Below the pieces are notes generated by a model. It was not told where the DNA came from and did not search any database. It was given only the letters and a program-made list of their open reading frames with translations. This document shows positions 46,329-58,765 of a stretch of 64,000 bases of DNA, piece after piece. This DNA is from Neostapfia colusana (taxonomy: Eukaryota > Streptophyta > Magnoliopsida > Poales > Poaceae): positions 95,920,622 to 95,984,621 of the forward strand of contig JASWHV010000005.1 in the NCBI GenBank assembly GCA_030760725.1, read 5' to 3'. The first letter of the stretch is position 1; each line of letters starts with the position of its first letter. A program made the translations under genes and the position numbers.

Positions 46329-49300
46329 TGTAAAGGTCCCAAAAATGTGAATACAAAGAAACATGAGTTTGCACAAATGTTGGAGTCATGTGTATGAAAA
46401 AGGGGCTTAGTTGAAACTTTTTCCCACATATGATAACATTGGTGAGAATTCTTCTAAACAAACTTAGGGTTGCTGCATGGATGGACCTCATGTAGATTAA
46501 AACCCCAGAAATGAAGAGCTCAAGTGCAAGGGAAGGGTTTAAAAATCAGAGATGGACTAAAGGTAAATTCAAACTTCAAGTGAGGGAAGGACACAGTGAG
46601 AAATTCAAAACTGTTGTGTCCAAACTATTGTTTGCAGCAGCTAACACAAGGATCAAGTGGCATATTTGGATTCCTTAGGTCCAAATTAGTGGGGAGGCAA
46701 AGTTTCATTAATTTTTGAAAAGTCTTGCTGCCCATTTTTCCAAAGGGAGTCAAATGTGCAAAGAATTCAAATGAACATTTGAATTTGCATGGAATTTGTC
46801 CAAACTTATCAAATGAGCTCAGTTTCCAATTTTTAAACATTTGGATGGATTATTTTTCAAACTGTGGAGATATTTGTGAGAAAAATGAGATGGGATAAGA
46901 AGGGGGCAGTGGGACCCACAAGTCATAGTGGTATTAGACTTGCACCCTAAGTCTCCTCTGTCTTTCACTCCATCGAGGAAATTTCTCCCCGGGCGACACC
47001 GAGCAGCTCGGGCCACGGTCACCGCCGCCACCTCCTGCTGTTCCGAGACCCACCTCGCCCTTATCTCTCACGCGTGTGGCACAACACGAATTCTTCTCTT
47101 CACCGTAGCTTGCATCGCTCTGTTCTTTCGCCCTCCCGCAAGCAGCGGCGCCCGCTCGGTTCTCCCGATCGCACACCACCGCCGGTTGCCGTTGGGTCAT
47201 GAGCTCCACAGCAAAAAGCGTTGTCCAAGCGTGCTCTAGATTGCTAGCAGTGTCTCACCACAGCCTCATGCTCGTGTCTACCGAAAACCGGTAGAGTGCC
47301 GTTGCTTCCGTGTTGAACGGTGAAGAACACGAGCCCGGTCGCCGTGGACAGCCTGAACCGCGGTAAGTCAAGCCCAAGCGAGCTCACTCAGCGGAGCGCC
47401 GGTGATCCTAGCTACTCCTCCCCGAAGCTCAGTCCAAGCCGTTGCTCCTCGGAGGATAATTTTGGGAATTACTCTCGGGCGGCCAAAACAACCCCGAGGT
47501 AAGAAATTGTGCAATTCGGTTTTGATTCTTGATGGTTTTGCGTCACACTTCGCACAGAAGTTTCCCCTATAGCTAGAGTACATCCTCCCTCGATCCTAGG
47601 TTGAGAAATTAAGGGTAGGGTGAGAATTCCACGTTTTTTCCAGGGAAAAATTTCCGGGCCAAGTCGGCCGCACGGTGCCGACGGGGTTAGAGTGCTCGCT
47701 GATGGTTTTGGGGGCTAATTCTAGCGGCTACACGTTCCCCTGCTGCTCTAGAGACAAAGAATCGATCATTTGGTGGACAATTCGCCTTGCACCGGCTCGC
47801 CGGAACCCTAATCGTTGCTGACCCCGGTGCGCAAGGTTTTCCGGCGAGCTATGGCCGCCGGCGAGCCTCCCAACGTGTTCAGCAGGTCAGAATATGGAGG
47901 GGCGGCGAGAAAGGGGCCGGGAGGTGGCCGGTAAGGTCGTTCCGTTGAGGCTCGTTGGAGGGCGCCGCCGCGAGTTCTGTTCGGCCGGAGGTAGGAGATG
48001 ACCCGGTGGGTCCCGCAGGTCAGCGACGGATGTTTTAGTATTTGATCGGCTGTGGCACGGGGATCGCGTGTGGAGGCGCGGGAAATACTCAGTAGCCCCG
48101 TGTGGCTTGCCCCGACGCGTGACACCTGTCCCCGGACCCACAGCCAGTATTTGAACATTTTGGGGAATTTCCAGTTCAAACTTTGAATAGCTACAACTTT
48201 GGGTAGGAGAATCCAAAAATTGTGAAAAAAATTTTATTGGATTCCTATGATAGAGTACTATCCAGATGTAGAACCCAATTTGTATGAAACCCTTTATTTA
48301 ATTCTGTAAAATTCTTCAAAGCATTCTAGCAAAAGAATTTTAGAGGGAGTTTGGTTAATCAAAAAATCCTCAAATTTTGCCAGAATAGTCTTTATGGTAT
48401 TAGTGAACACCTGTAAAATTCTCAACTCATTTGGAGTTGATTTAGTTAGGTTAATTCTGATTTTAAGTTTCTGTATTCAAATGAATACAGAAAACAATTT
48501 CAGAGAATTTCCAAAACTTGGAAATTCAGTTCTAGCTATTCCTTAGCTCCAAAACTGCTAGGAAAATTCATGCAAACTCTATAAGCTATAATTGAAATTG
48601 TGGTTCACTAATTTTTGCATGAACATGGGTGGGATCTCAGAATTAATTCTTCTTTGCTTAATTGCTTGGAAAATTATGCTGAGCAAACCACTCAATGAAA
48701 AGTGCTAATTTTTGGGCCAGAGGATTTTCTTGTGACAAGGAACTCACATGAAAATTCTCAGCCCCATTGGAGCCCTGGGTCACCCCTGTTCTTTTTAACC
48801 TCCTTAAGTGATCAATATAGAAGAGGGGGAAAACCACTTAGCCTTTAATCATATGCTTAGATCCAAACCTAAACCACTAGCACCAGTGTCATTTTAAAGT
48901 CTTAAACAGAGTTCCAGTTTTTGAAAACTTGTTATTAGGACTTGTAGCAAAGTCTTTACAATTAAACGATATGCATATTCATCACGTGTAGTATCTACGT
49001 GGAGGAGTTGAAGTCATCGGAGTAGAAATCAAGGAAGGAGGAAAGAGGTTGATCAAGCACCAAGTGGTCTTCACTAACTGCATATATATATAAGTCACCT
49101 GCAAAACAAAGGCAAGCCCCGGTTTGCATCAAACTTACAAGTTTTTATTTGTATTCACTTCATACGTCTAGCATTATATCTATTGCATTAAGTCTAGGTG
49201 GTATGAAACTCCAAATGCAGGAACCAGAAAACCCGGGAGTTTAATGTAGGATATGTTATGTTATCAATTAATTATAACTGCTAATCTCAACAAAAAGTGA

Positions 49301-50651
49301 ATTAAAAGAGGCATAACTCGAGTAGGCAGATTCCTACTCGTGAACGGAGATTTAGGGGGATCAATCGGAAGAATTGGGAATTGATCCTCATAGTTGGGAA
49401 TGGAGACCGGGCAGTGGATGGAAGGTCAAGGACGTGCTCCTGTGAGCCTAGTTTATGTCTGAGTCGATTAAGGCTCGTTCTCGTGTGCGGCCCGTTGGGC
49501 AAGTTTGAGTTGTGTACCGGATGCATACTGGCTATATGGGACCCAGGAAACCGATGTAACATGTTAACCTGGGTGTCGAGGCATACCTCACCGTCTGATG
49601 CCGATGCTGAAAGGATAGAGAAGTCTGCTCTACGAGGGTTTGCCGTAGATAGACTTAATCTCAGTCGGTGGGATTGGTTCGACATTTGGGTGTCGTGTTA
49701 AAGGTGGCCACGCACGACGTCAGTGACGGTTGCTGTGTGCAACGTCGAGTACGGGCGTACGTGTCGTGTCAGCCGGGTGTTTTTGATTGCAATCACCGTC
49801 GCTCGCGGTAGTGAGCATACTTGTTCTCTGCGTCGTGACGTAGTAATAAACCGGGAAATATTTAATATGCTTCGTGGGTAATCCTCATAATGGAGATGAG
49901 GAACGATCAACACTTCACTAAATTTAATTTCCACCTTGGGCTAGAAGCGTCGAGGCAAAGCGTTTCTTGTTTGATTGTGGAGTCTCGACGTTGATGGCGC
50001 AAGGTCTGTATGAGTCTAGGGTAGTTCACTAAAGTTACTTTCACCTCGGGCAAGTGACATCGAGATGAAGCGTTTCTTGTTTGATTGTGGAGTCTCGATG
50101 TAAGTTGCGCGAGGTCTATAAAAGTTGATTAAAACTGGAAGTAAGGACTCTCCTTTAGCTCAGGTTCATCGTTTATGAAAAATGCTATAATCAGCCCTCT
50201 ATTTCCATCATATAGAGTTTCATGACTAGGGTGACGGGTCAGTCTTGCTGAGCTTCGTGCTCACAGATACTGCAGAAGTTGTTTTGCAGGAAATAACTGT
50301 ACGCTGAGATGTACGGGTGCCTAAGGAGATTCGGAACTCTCCGAGTGGTGAACTCAGGGCAACCCCTGCCGCTGCTACGGTGATAGTGTTGCTAGTGAGA
50401 AGGTTCCGCGGGCTGGACACCTTCTCTGTTGCTTAGCATAGATATGAGTTGTGAGTTGTAATAGTCTTCCGCTGTAGTTTATTTTGAGAAGTATTTGTAA
50501 AGTCAAAACTTTGTAAGTTTCCGCTTGATTTATGTAATATGATGCTTTATTATGTGTGCTGTTGGGTGCCGCATCGCACGGCACCACCCAATGCGATTCC
50601 CGGGCGAGGTATCCCGTCCCCGTGAGTGATCGGGACGGTGGGGTCCTCACA
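46329..50651 (+). repeat. Element D 3' LTR, 4323 bp
   Basis: Partner of 35939-40188. Extra 78 bp at 47463-47540, TATA box 49083-49093, palindrome 49111-49128, tandem duplication from 49914, end hairpin 50564-50589. Confidence 0.95.
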
Positions 50652-50656
50652 CCTCG
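50652..50656. other. Target site duplication CCTCG (right of D)
   Basis: Matches 35934-35938; C's gag resumes here. Confidence 0.95.
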
Positions 50657-51252
50657 GTAGAAATGATAACCTTTCATGGCTGGTGATTTCACATAGTCAG
50701 GGACATATTGAGCTAAGCGATTGAATTCCTTCGCATATTCAATAACACTCATGTCCCCTTGCTTCAGACTCCAGAACTCATCCAGACTGGTTTGCATTAT
50801 GCCCGCAGGAATGAAACGAGCACGAAATGCAGCCTGGAACTCCGCCCATGTGACACGATGCTCTGCTGGATGGACAGTAATGTATTCTGCCCACCATGCT
50901 CCAGCAAAGCTGTGAAGCTGCTTAGCGGCATATAGAGTCTTCGAGAATTCATCACATCGGATCAACCCAATCTTGGACTCAATGACACGTAACCAGTGAT
51001 TTGCATCACAATGGTCAGCCGCCTCGGAGAATACCGGCGGTTGTGTCGCCAAGAAATCCAGATACGTGCTCTGGGTTGGCATGTGATGTTGAGCTTCTCG
51101 ATCTATGCCTTGCTGAACTAGAGTTTGGAGAGTTTCATTCATCTTTGCCATAATTTCAGCCAATCCGGTTGGCGATGGCTCCTGTGATGAAGTCGAGTCA
51201 TTCCCACCTCGACTTGAACCTCCAATCTCCATTTGAGGATGTGTGCGTACCA
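50657..51252 (-). pseudogene. gag: Element C gag, N-terminal part
   Basis: Capsid part of C's Gag, starting MVRTHPQMEIGGSSRGG. The start at 51250-51252 is chosen because it lies one base after a GTGCAG acceptor-like site, matching A and B; the longer open frame upstream lies in the predicted intron. Recognisable blocks: DFLATQPPVFSEA, WLRVIESKIG, FAGAWWAEYI, WAEFQAAFRARFIPAG, EFWSLKQGDMSVIEYAKEF. The frame is clean up to 50657, where D is inserted; beyond that the open frame merely reads into D's LTR. Gag continues at 35938. Confidence 0.9.
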
Positions 51253-52803
51253 TACTGCACGAAACAAAATTTTGAGTCAATCAAAATTCTATCTCAGTAG
51301 TAAATAAAGATAAGCAAAACATGAACATGTCATGAACTTTGTGAAAGCATAACCACATTCATGTTTAAACAAATCTTAAGTACGCTTAACTAATCAGCGG
51401 GACTACCCTGACCAGTTCACACAAACTCCAAATTTTACTCAAGTTATCCACAGATTCTTGACTTGAGTTCAATACCAAAGTTTTAGTAAACTTCAGTATA
51501 TTCCCAACGAGTACTTATGTGCTCCTTAAGGATTTTTCTACAGGAGGTTATGGATTAAAAATAGAAAGGTCCAGAGAGGTTTTTGCTACTGTCCTGGTTC
51601 TGAACAGTCTACCTTCAACTGGACTTTTCACCAACTTAAAGTGTGATTTTGCTCTGGAGGTCTACGAGGAAGTTGTAGAGCACTTGAAAATCTTTCCAGA
51701 ACTGTATCATACACCTTATTTGGTTCAAGCTACTAAGAGTTATGCTCTGTTAAATCCAGCAAGAATTTCTGCCAGAAACAGAGCACTCTGTTTTTGAAAT
51801 CTTTGCAGCCTAGTGATTCTCTCATTTGAATCTTAGCTCAAAATAAGTGTTCAGTAACTAATATTTGTTTCAAACTTCCATTTTTAGTTGAAAGTTAGTT
51901 TGTGAATCATTTTTTTTCATAGGGAAGAGGTTATTAAGTTTAGTACGGTGTCGATGCACCGTAAGAAACATGCCGGTACTACGTAGCCTCTCCAAAAGAA
52001 AAATCGTAACTGGATTACACCGGCATATACGTATTATCAGTGGCACTAAGACGGTCTCTCGCACACGTGTACTACACGGGATACATACGTGGTTAGTACC
52101 TGCAGAAAAACACTCAATAGTGGTGCACTCAAAGGTTGTTTCATTTCAGGCAGTTCCATATTTGAAAGTAAATACAAATGCCCGTATCATTGCCATACGG
52201 CCGTCCTTGAGTTAAACCACGTCTCAAGGTACGTGATCGTGTTTCAACACCACACGACGGGCAACCCGAGTATGTCATGAATGGGTTGTCACGGTTGGGA
52301 ATGTTATCAACCCAACGGATACCACCTACTGCCCTGCAGGACACGCCGATGGCAAGCGCTGCGTATGTCCTCCTGGACTATTTCCAGACGAACACACTAT
52401 CGCGTTACTGACCACACGATGGGGTCTCCACTTACTTGCCTAATGCATGCTATGGATCAGCGTTTCATATGAACTCAGGAACATGAAGGGTCCACGAGTT
52501 TCATATTAACATCTCACACCAAGCTGTGAGATCTAATCCTGAACCACTTTCCTCGTCAGGGGAGCTAACCGAAATTGAACCCCTTTCGGTGGCGTTCCTT
52601 ACCATGCTTACCAGAACATAGGTGCGTCGTTACATAATGAAAATTCAGAATTAAAACACATATGTTAGTCTTGCCACTTTAAGTAACTATACTACTATAG
52701 TCCTTATGTGGGCCTAATATCGTTTCCTCACCGTATCCTAAGTTTTTGTCGTAATACCATCCTTATTCCGTGCACTATTACTAATGCGGCTCTGATACCA
52801 CGC
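51253..52803 (-). other. Element C leader with candidate intron
   Basis: Close relative of D's leader. Primer site TGGTATCAGAGCCGC at 52800-52786. Donor TTCTGCAG|GTACTAACC (intron starts 52099) and acceptor GTGCAG (ends 51254) delimit 846 nt, against 844 in D. The hairpin at 52511-52532 and the palindrome near 52329-52342 match D's with compensating changes. The hairpin TACGGTGTCGATGCACCGTA lies at 51943-51962. Confidence 0.65.
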
Positions 52804-54023
52804 TGAGGGGGCCTGACCTCGATCACGGGGCCGTGCCGCCTCGCCCGTGGATCGCATTGGGTGGTGCCGTGTTATGCGGCACCGAACAGCACACATGTAA
52901 GGAATAATGTATTACATAAGTTAAAAGCGGAAGCTTACAGATTGTTCTTTGTAAATAACATATATAAAATAGCTACAGCAGAAGTCTATAACAGCTCACG
53001 TCGAGTATCTACGAAGTACTCGAGAAGAGGTCCAGCCCGCGGACTCCTCTCGCTAGCAACATGAAGACATGGCAGCGGCTAGGTTATCCAAGGGTGACAT
53101 GACTCGGAAGTTCCCGAGTCTCACCAGACAACCTTCTTTATAGCGTCGATGTTTACCTGCAAAACCACTTATATAGCAAGAGTGAGCACAAAGGCTCAGC
53201 AAGACTTAACCGTCTCTCCTAAAGCACAGAACTCTATATGAAAGTAACCTAAGACTTAAGCCTGTCCTTTGCGAAAAGACTCACCTACGAGTGCATCCTT
53301 AACTTTCAGATTTTAGCCATAATAGTAGTGACCTTGCGCCAGCAACATTGGAACTCCATAATCAAACAAGAAACGCTTCATTCCAATGTTACTTGCCCCA
53401 AGGTGAAAAATAAATTTAGTTTGCTCTATCTCTACTTCAAACAAGGTTCTCATGCAGTTTAACATAATCATAGAAGCAATTATACTTTTGCAAACTGTTC
53501 CCACACAACTTGCTTACTACGTCACAACACAGTGAGCAAGCGGTACTCATAACCGCGAGGGACGGTGATTCGAATCAAACACTACACGGATAACTCGACA
53601 CATACGCCCGCCTCTGAAGACCCAACTCTGGCGTCCTTCATTACATCGTATGTGGCAACCTTTCTCAGGACACTAAACTGTAGAACCGGTCGCGCCGTCT
53701 CGGGCTCATAGGTCTAACGAGACGATGTGGTATGCCCCTACAATCCAGTGAATCTGGTACATCGGTTTCCTGGTTCGCATATATCAGTAAGCATCCGCTA
53801 CACAACTCAATACTTGCTCAGCGGGGCTGCATACGCTTCGGTCCTTGACCGACACGGGCAGAGCTACTCGACCAAGACCTCATCTTGTCGCTACCTAACT
53901 CTCCTGCCCGGTCTCATCTTTAGAAACGTAAACTTTAGTTTGCCTCTCCTTCCAACCCCACTTATGTGATCCTAAAACAAATCTAACGAGTAGATTCCAA
54001 CTACTCGTCTTTTACCGGATGTC
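52804..54023 (-). repeat. Element C 5' LTR, partial
   Basis: Matches 28321-29539 with roughly 3% difference by eye and ends exactly where element E starts. Confidence 0.9.
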
Positions 54024-57000
54024 TGTCACACCCGGTTTCTCCGAAGAACAACCGAGTGAATATCACATGTATGCCAGGATCATTTTCTCATACATATGAT
54101 GACAAATAGTGAAGCATCATTTATTACAAGCCAGGTGTCGAATATAAATATGTCTTACAACGCATACGTCTCAATGGACAATAATAAGTTCATAACATGT
54201 AAATAAAATAGCAGCGGAATATTATTCTTGTGGGCTACGTCACAGGCGTTGCCCGGGGGACTCCATGAACCTAGAATCCTTCTTCGGTTCCGAAGTCTTG
54301 GTCAATGAACACCACATCATTCTCTTGACCTGAGCAGCAATATAAACCAACAAATATGCAAGTTTGAGTACCGTTGGTACTCAGCAAGTGGGGGAAGGTT
54401 ATGTCATGCATGGCCAGAACAAGGAGAGGTTGAACTCATGGTTAAAGCACTACGCAATTAATACCTATCAACTTAGCTTATTAAGCACCTACATTACTAC
54501 ATAGGTGAAATGGTCCCAATCTCCCATCCCATCATCATAATCAAATAACCATAACATCATTTTCAATTTTAAGCTCCCCGCTTAACATCCACAACTTCCA
54601 TAGTCATCATCCTCTAATCATGAATAAGTCCAAGCCGCTCTTGACCGTGAGCATGGCTGTCATGACAGTTTTGACTCTGCAGAGTTTGCACCACTGTACC
54701 CACATGTAGTGATTTCATCCCCCGTTGTCGGGTGGACTAAAAGAACCTCCATTATGCCAGTGGCCACGAACCACATTCACACTTCCCAGGTGTGTAGCCA
54801 GGAGATCACTACGAAGCCTTTACAAAGGGATTCCCGACGAGCGTGGGCCCACTGAGGTTTCACCCCTAACAGCATACAAGAGGCTCCAACCCCGCTGCAG
54901 TGGCCCCCTCTTGAGCCTTGCGGTTCATATGGTAGTCCAGCTGACACCCACTCCCCGCACCATCCAACACACCCATACTACGCCGGGGATACACCTAATT
55001 AATTGGCCAAGCTGCCCCATCTCAGCATGTGGTTGGCACGGTAAAGCCAGGTTACATGCTCCATGAACCGGTCCTTAGGATCCAGGCAAGTACTAAACAT
55101 AAACCCGAGCCTCGTGCACCCAGCACCAACCAAATCATCCAACTTGCCTTGATCCCTACCTCTACATAACTCATAACATCTCATTCAAGAGTATGGTAAA
55201 TAAACTGATGATCTCATATCCCAATTATCCCATTCTAAGCATGGCTAAGCACAAGTAATATGAGTGAATGACATAATAAAACAAATCCCAACCCAAGCTA
55301 CAAGGAAACAAGATAATGCAATTCTAGGGAAACATCCTAGCATGGGTTTCATATTTCAATTGACAATGCAAATAATTCTATCTACACATCCTAGCATAGG
55401 ATCAAAGTGGTCAGGGACACTTGCCTTCTTCCTGCCGCTCTGAGAATGGAAAGTCTTGGTCTTGGAAGGGGAGAACTTGCTCTGGGGCAGGTTCTACTCA
55501 TGCCAATACACATAGCAAAAGAAAACAACAATCCATAAGACATAGTTCACACTTTCACTTCATACAAACCATACATACATACCTATGAAAGTCATTCACA
55601 TTACTAAGTGTTGTGGTTATTCCTATATGTGTTGATTTTTGGCCTACATGCACTTTTAAACATATGTATATTATTTCTAGCTTTTGTATTCAGATTTCTG
55701 TTTGCACACTACATATGAATTTCCAATTTAAACAAATTCTTTAATACACTCTTTAGCTACCAAGTTTGCATGGAATGTAATTTCCTACTCCAAATGGGTT
55801 TTCAGATCTTCTACCAAATCTTAAACTGAAGTCTTTGGATTTGGAGACTTCATTTATCATTTTCTAGTTATGCATACCTATTTTCCTATTTTTCCAGATC
55901 TATTTTCTATGCCTAAAAGTGAGTTTTAATATTAAATAGCAGGGCATATCCTCTAAACAGAATAGGTTCTGATCTAAAATATTAAATAATATATTTTGGA
56001 ACTTCTCCTCTGATGTGAACTAATTTAAATTTATTTTACCAATTTTCAGAATTATTTCCTAACCTAAAAATGTGTCCCTATAACTAATAAATGTGAAAAA
56101 TCAATTAAACAGATTCATTGCAGCTTAAAATCTACTTTTAACTCATTCTAAAGTTTTCCAAGTGCTAGGAGAGTTTAAATTTGAATTTACAATGTGTTTG
56201 TCTCACCTTTTAAATTTTAAATCCTAATCACATATTCAAACTCCTAAATTTAATATCATATAGAGTTAAAAAGGTAAACTCACCCCACTACAGGGTCTAT
56301 TATATTATTTCATAAATTTCCAGGGGTCAAACTACACATAACAGAGGGGTTTTCCTAATTTTTATTAAGTCCAGGGGCTAAAACTGATTTTTAAATGAAT
56401 TTACATGAATTTCTAAAGTTCTAGGGGCTAGATCAGAAGTTTCCGGGGCTAGCTCGTGTTTTCCGAGATCCCCAGGGAGTAGCGCGTAAGAATCCCGGCC
56501 TTTATAATGCGGGGCTTATGTGGACCGTCCGATTTAAAGTAGACGGCTCAGATTAGATCATCGAACCGGTACGCGCGGGTTTTAATTCTACCGTGCGTTT
56601 TAAAATAGACGACGCACAAGCGGCCACGTCGCCCTGGCCGTGCGCGGGCGGCGCTGCCAGGCGGCGCGCGGCGGCGATCTGGCTGGAAAACTTCGGATCT
56701 TTGTCTATTCTTCCTAAAATTGGGATTTCATGGCATAGATCGGTAGAGGGAAGGTCGGGGATCTCACCTCGGGGTTTTTCTTGAGCTCGGAGGTCCTGGA
56801 AGGCGGTCGGCGACGAGGTCCGAGATGGAATCGCTGCGGTGCTCGTCGGAGCTGTGCCTAGAGCACAAACCACCGAGTCTTCTGCACCTGCGTGATCCCC
56901 CGGAGGTGGTGGAACGCGATCGGCGCGTTAGATCGGAAAATCCGAGCAGGGATCGAGAGAAAAAGGTGATCGGAGCTTCGGTTCTCACCGGGAGGAAAAA

Positions 57001-57428
57001 CAGCCGATCTTGGGGGAAAAACGGGGCGATGCCGGTGTTTTTTTAGACGAGGGAGGGCGGCGTGTCTGTTTAGATCGAGCCGGAGTCGTCCGGGACCGGG
57101 AGTCGGGTTGGGGACGCGGATTTCCGGAGTCGGTTGCGATCGGGCGCGCGCGGAAGAGTCCGGCTGTTGGCGCGAGCGGGAGGTGAGGGATGACACGCGG
57201 GCCCGCGTGTCATTGAGGAAGAGAGAGAGGAGCCCGCGGCTGCTGGCTGGCGCGGGGGCGCGTGGGCTGGCTGGTGGGTTTCGGCCCACTGGCCGGGGTT
57301 TTGTTTTTTCTTTTTCTTTTCTGTTTTGAGTTGAATTTTAATTCCAATTTGAATTTGAATTTCTGCACTACATGCAATACGTCCAAAATTTTTTAAATTC
57401 CCCTCTTAACAGGTTTTGGGGTGTTACA
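54024..57428 (-). repeat. Element E 3' LTR, 3405 bp
   Basis: Complete LTR. Mostly AT-rich with a GC-rich stretch at about 56440-57290. The R-region palindrome of the other families is not seen here. Open frames such as 56858-57289 are in the GC-rich part and are not credible genes. Confidence 0.9.
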
Positions 57429-57466
57429 GCTCTACCCCCCTTAAAAGAAATCTCGTCCTCGAGATT
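57429..57466 (-). promoter_or_regulatory. Polypurine tract and stem-loop (E)
   Basis: Minus-strand TTTTAAGGGGGGTAGAGC next to the LTR, preceded by AATCTCGAGGACGAGATT, the same 7-bp arms as in B, C and D with a four-base loop. Confidence 0.8.
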
Positions 57467-57473
57467 GGTGGTT

Positions 57474-58765
57474 CTAGGAAAACAATTCCGGAAACTGTGC
57501 CTTAAGCTCGTCTTCTCGCTCCTAGGTGGCATCCTCTTCCGAGTGATGCTTCCACTGCACCTTACACATCCAGATTCTTTTATCTCTTGTGAGGCGTTCC
57601 ATTGTCTCCAAAATCTTGAATGGTTCCTCAGCATAAGACAGATCCTCGGCTACGTCAACCTCGTTCATGGGTAACATCTCTTCAGGCGTCCTTAGACATT
57701 TCTTGAGCTGTGACACATGGAATACATCGTGCACATCCGATACGCGAGCCGGTAGTTCTAGTTTATATGCCACTTCGCCTTTCCTCTCTAGAACTTGAAA
57801 GGGTCTGATGTATCGAGGTGATAACTTCCCTTTCACCTTGAACCGACGAAGTCCTCGAATAGGGGACACCTTGAGGTAGACATAGTCCCCCACGTTGAAA
57901 ACGAGCTCTCTTCTCCGTACATCGGCATAGCTCTTTTGTCGTGTTTGTGCTATCCTCAAGTTGTTGCGGATTTCCCTCACTTTCACCTCGGCTTTTGTAG
58001 TACCTCGGGCCCAAACACTTTACTTTCCCCTGTTTGGTTCCGAAATAGGGGAGTTCTACACTTCCTCTCATACAAAGCCTCAAATGGTGACATCTTCATA
58101 CTAGCCTGATAGCTGTTGTTATAGGAGAACTCCACATACGGTAAGTTCTTATCCCAACTCCGATTGTTTTTGAGTGCACACGCTCTCAGCATATCCTCAA
58201 GGAACTGATTGGTTCTTTCCGTCTGCCCGTCAGTTTGGGGATGATAGGCAGAACTAAAATTCAGATGGGTTCCCATGGTTTCATGCAGCTTCTGCCAGAA
58301 CCTTGAGGTGAACTGTGTCCCTCGATCTGACACTATCTTCTTTGGCACTCCATGGTAACACACGATCCTTGACATGTACAACTCCGCCAATTTGGATCCG
58401 ATGTAGCTTTCTTTCATGGGGATGAAATGAGCTACCTTGGTTAGCCTGTCGATGATGACCCATATCGAATCATATCCTGATTGGGTCCTAGGCAATCCCA
58501 CTATGAAATCCATACCGATTTCTTCTCATTTCCATTCAGGCACTTTGAGTGGTTGCAATAATCCCGCGGGTCGTTGATGTTCCGCTTTCACCAACTGACA
58601 TGTGTCACATAGGGCAACATGTTCCGCGACATCTCGCTTCATTCCATACCACCAATATCTGCTCTTGAGGTCATGATACATCTTAGTACTTCCAGGATGA
58701 ATGGAATAGTCAGAATCATGAGCCTCCTTCAAAATCAATTCACGGATCTCCTTCACTTCAGGCAC
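57474..58765 (-). pseudogene. Element E integrase and chromodomain
   Basis: Integrase of E in pieces. Zinc-binding region with CDTCQ (58526-58765). Core DFIVGLPRTQSG, VSDRG and QTERT (57983-58513). C-terminal GDYVYLKVSPIRG and HDVFHVSQLKKCL, and a chromodomain (KVQWKHHSEEDAT), 57522-57986. Breaks: TGA at 58766-58768 separating it from RNase H, TGA at 58526-58528, a frame change near 57985, and TAG at 57522-57524 inside the chromodomain. The last codons run on to TAG at 57474-57476. In a live element it would insert the DNA copy, with the chromodomain guiding it to chromatin. Confidence 0.9.

Larger units (their letters stand above)
35939..50651 (+). mobile_element. Element D, youngest gypsy chromovirus, 14.7 kb
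   Basis: Complete plus-strand insertion in C's gag: 5' LTR 35939-40188, primer site, leader, gag-pol, polypurine tract, 3' LTR 46329-50651, and CCTCG duplications on both sides. The LTRs differ at about 10 positions in the first 1.1 kb (about 1%), so insertion was recent. The gag start codon is lost, one stop lies in RT and a frameshift precedes the chromodomain, so it probably cannot move alone but could be mobilised by relatives. Its leader is close to C's, its U3 is different: a sister family. Confidence 0.95.
28321..54023 (-). mobile_element. Element C, gypsy chromovirus hosting D
   Basis: Minus-strand element with 3' LTR 28321-32004, pol and gag 32075-35938, the D insertion 35939-50651, the rest of gag to 51252, leader, primer site and the first 1220 bp of the 5' LTR. 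The rest of the 5' LTR lies beyond E, outside the window. The matching LTR stretches (1219 and 1220 bp) differ by roughly 3% by eye. GTCAT at 28316-28320 is the probable left target duplication; its partner is outside the window. Confidence 0.88.

Noticed and set aside
50375..50656. C-terminal extension of the 301-codon gag frame of C
   Set aside because: It reads into D's LTR by chance; the true gag continues at 35938 after the insertion.
56858..57289. 143-codon minus-strand frame in E's LTR
   Set aside because: GC-rich LTR core, overlapping frames on both strands, and no family recognised.
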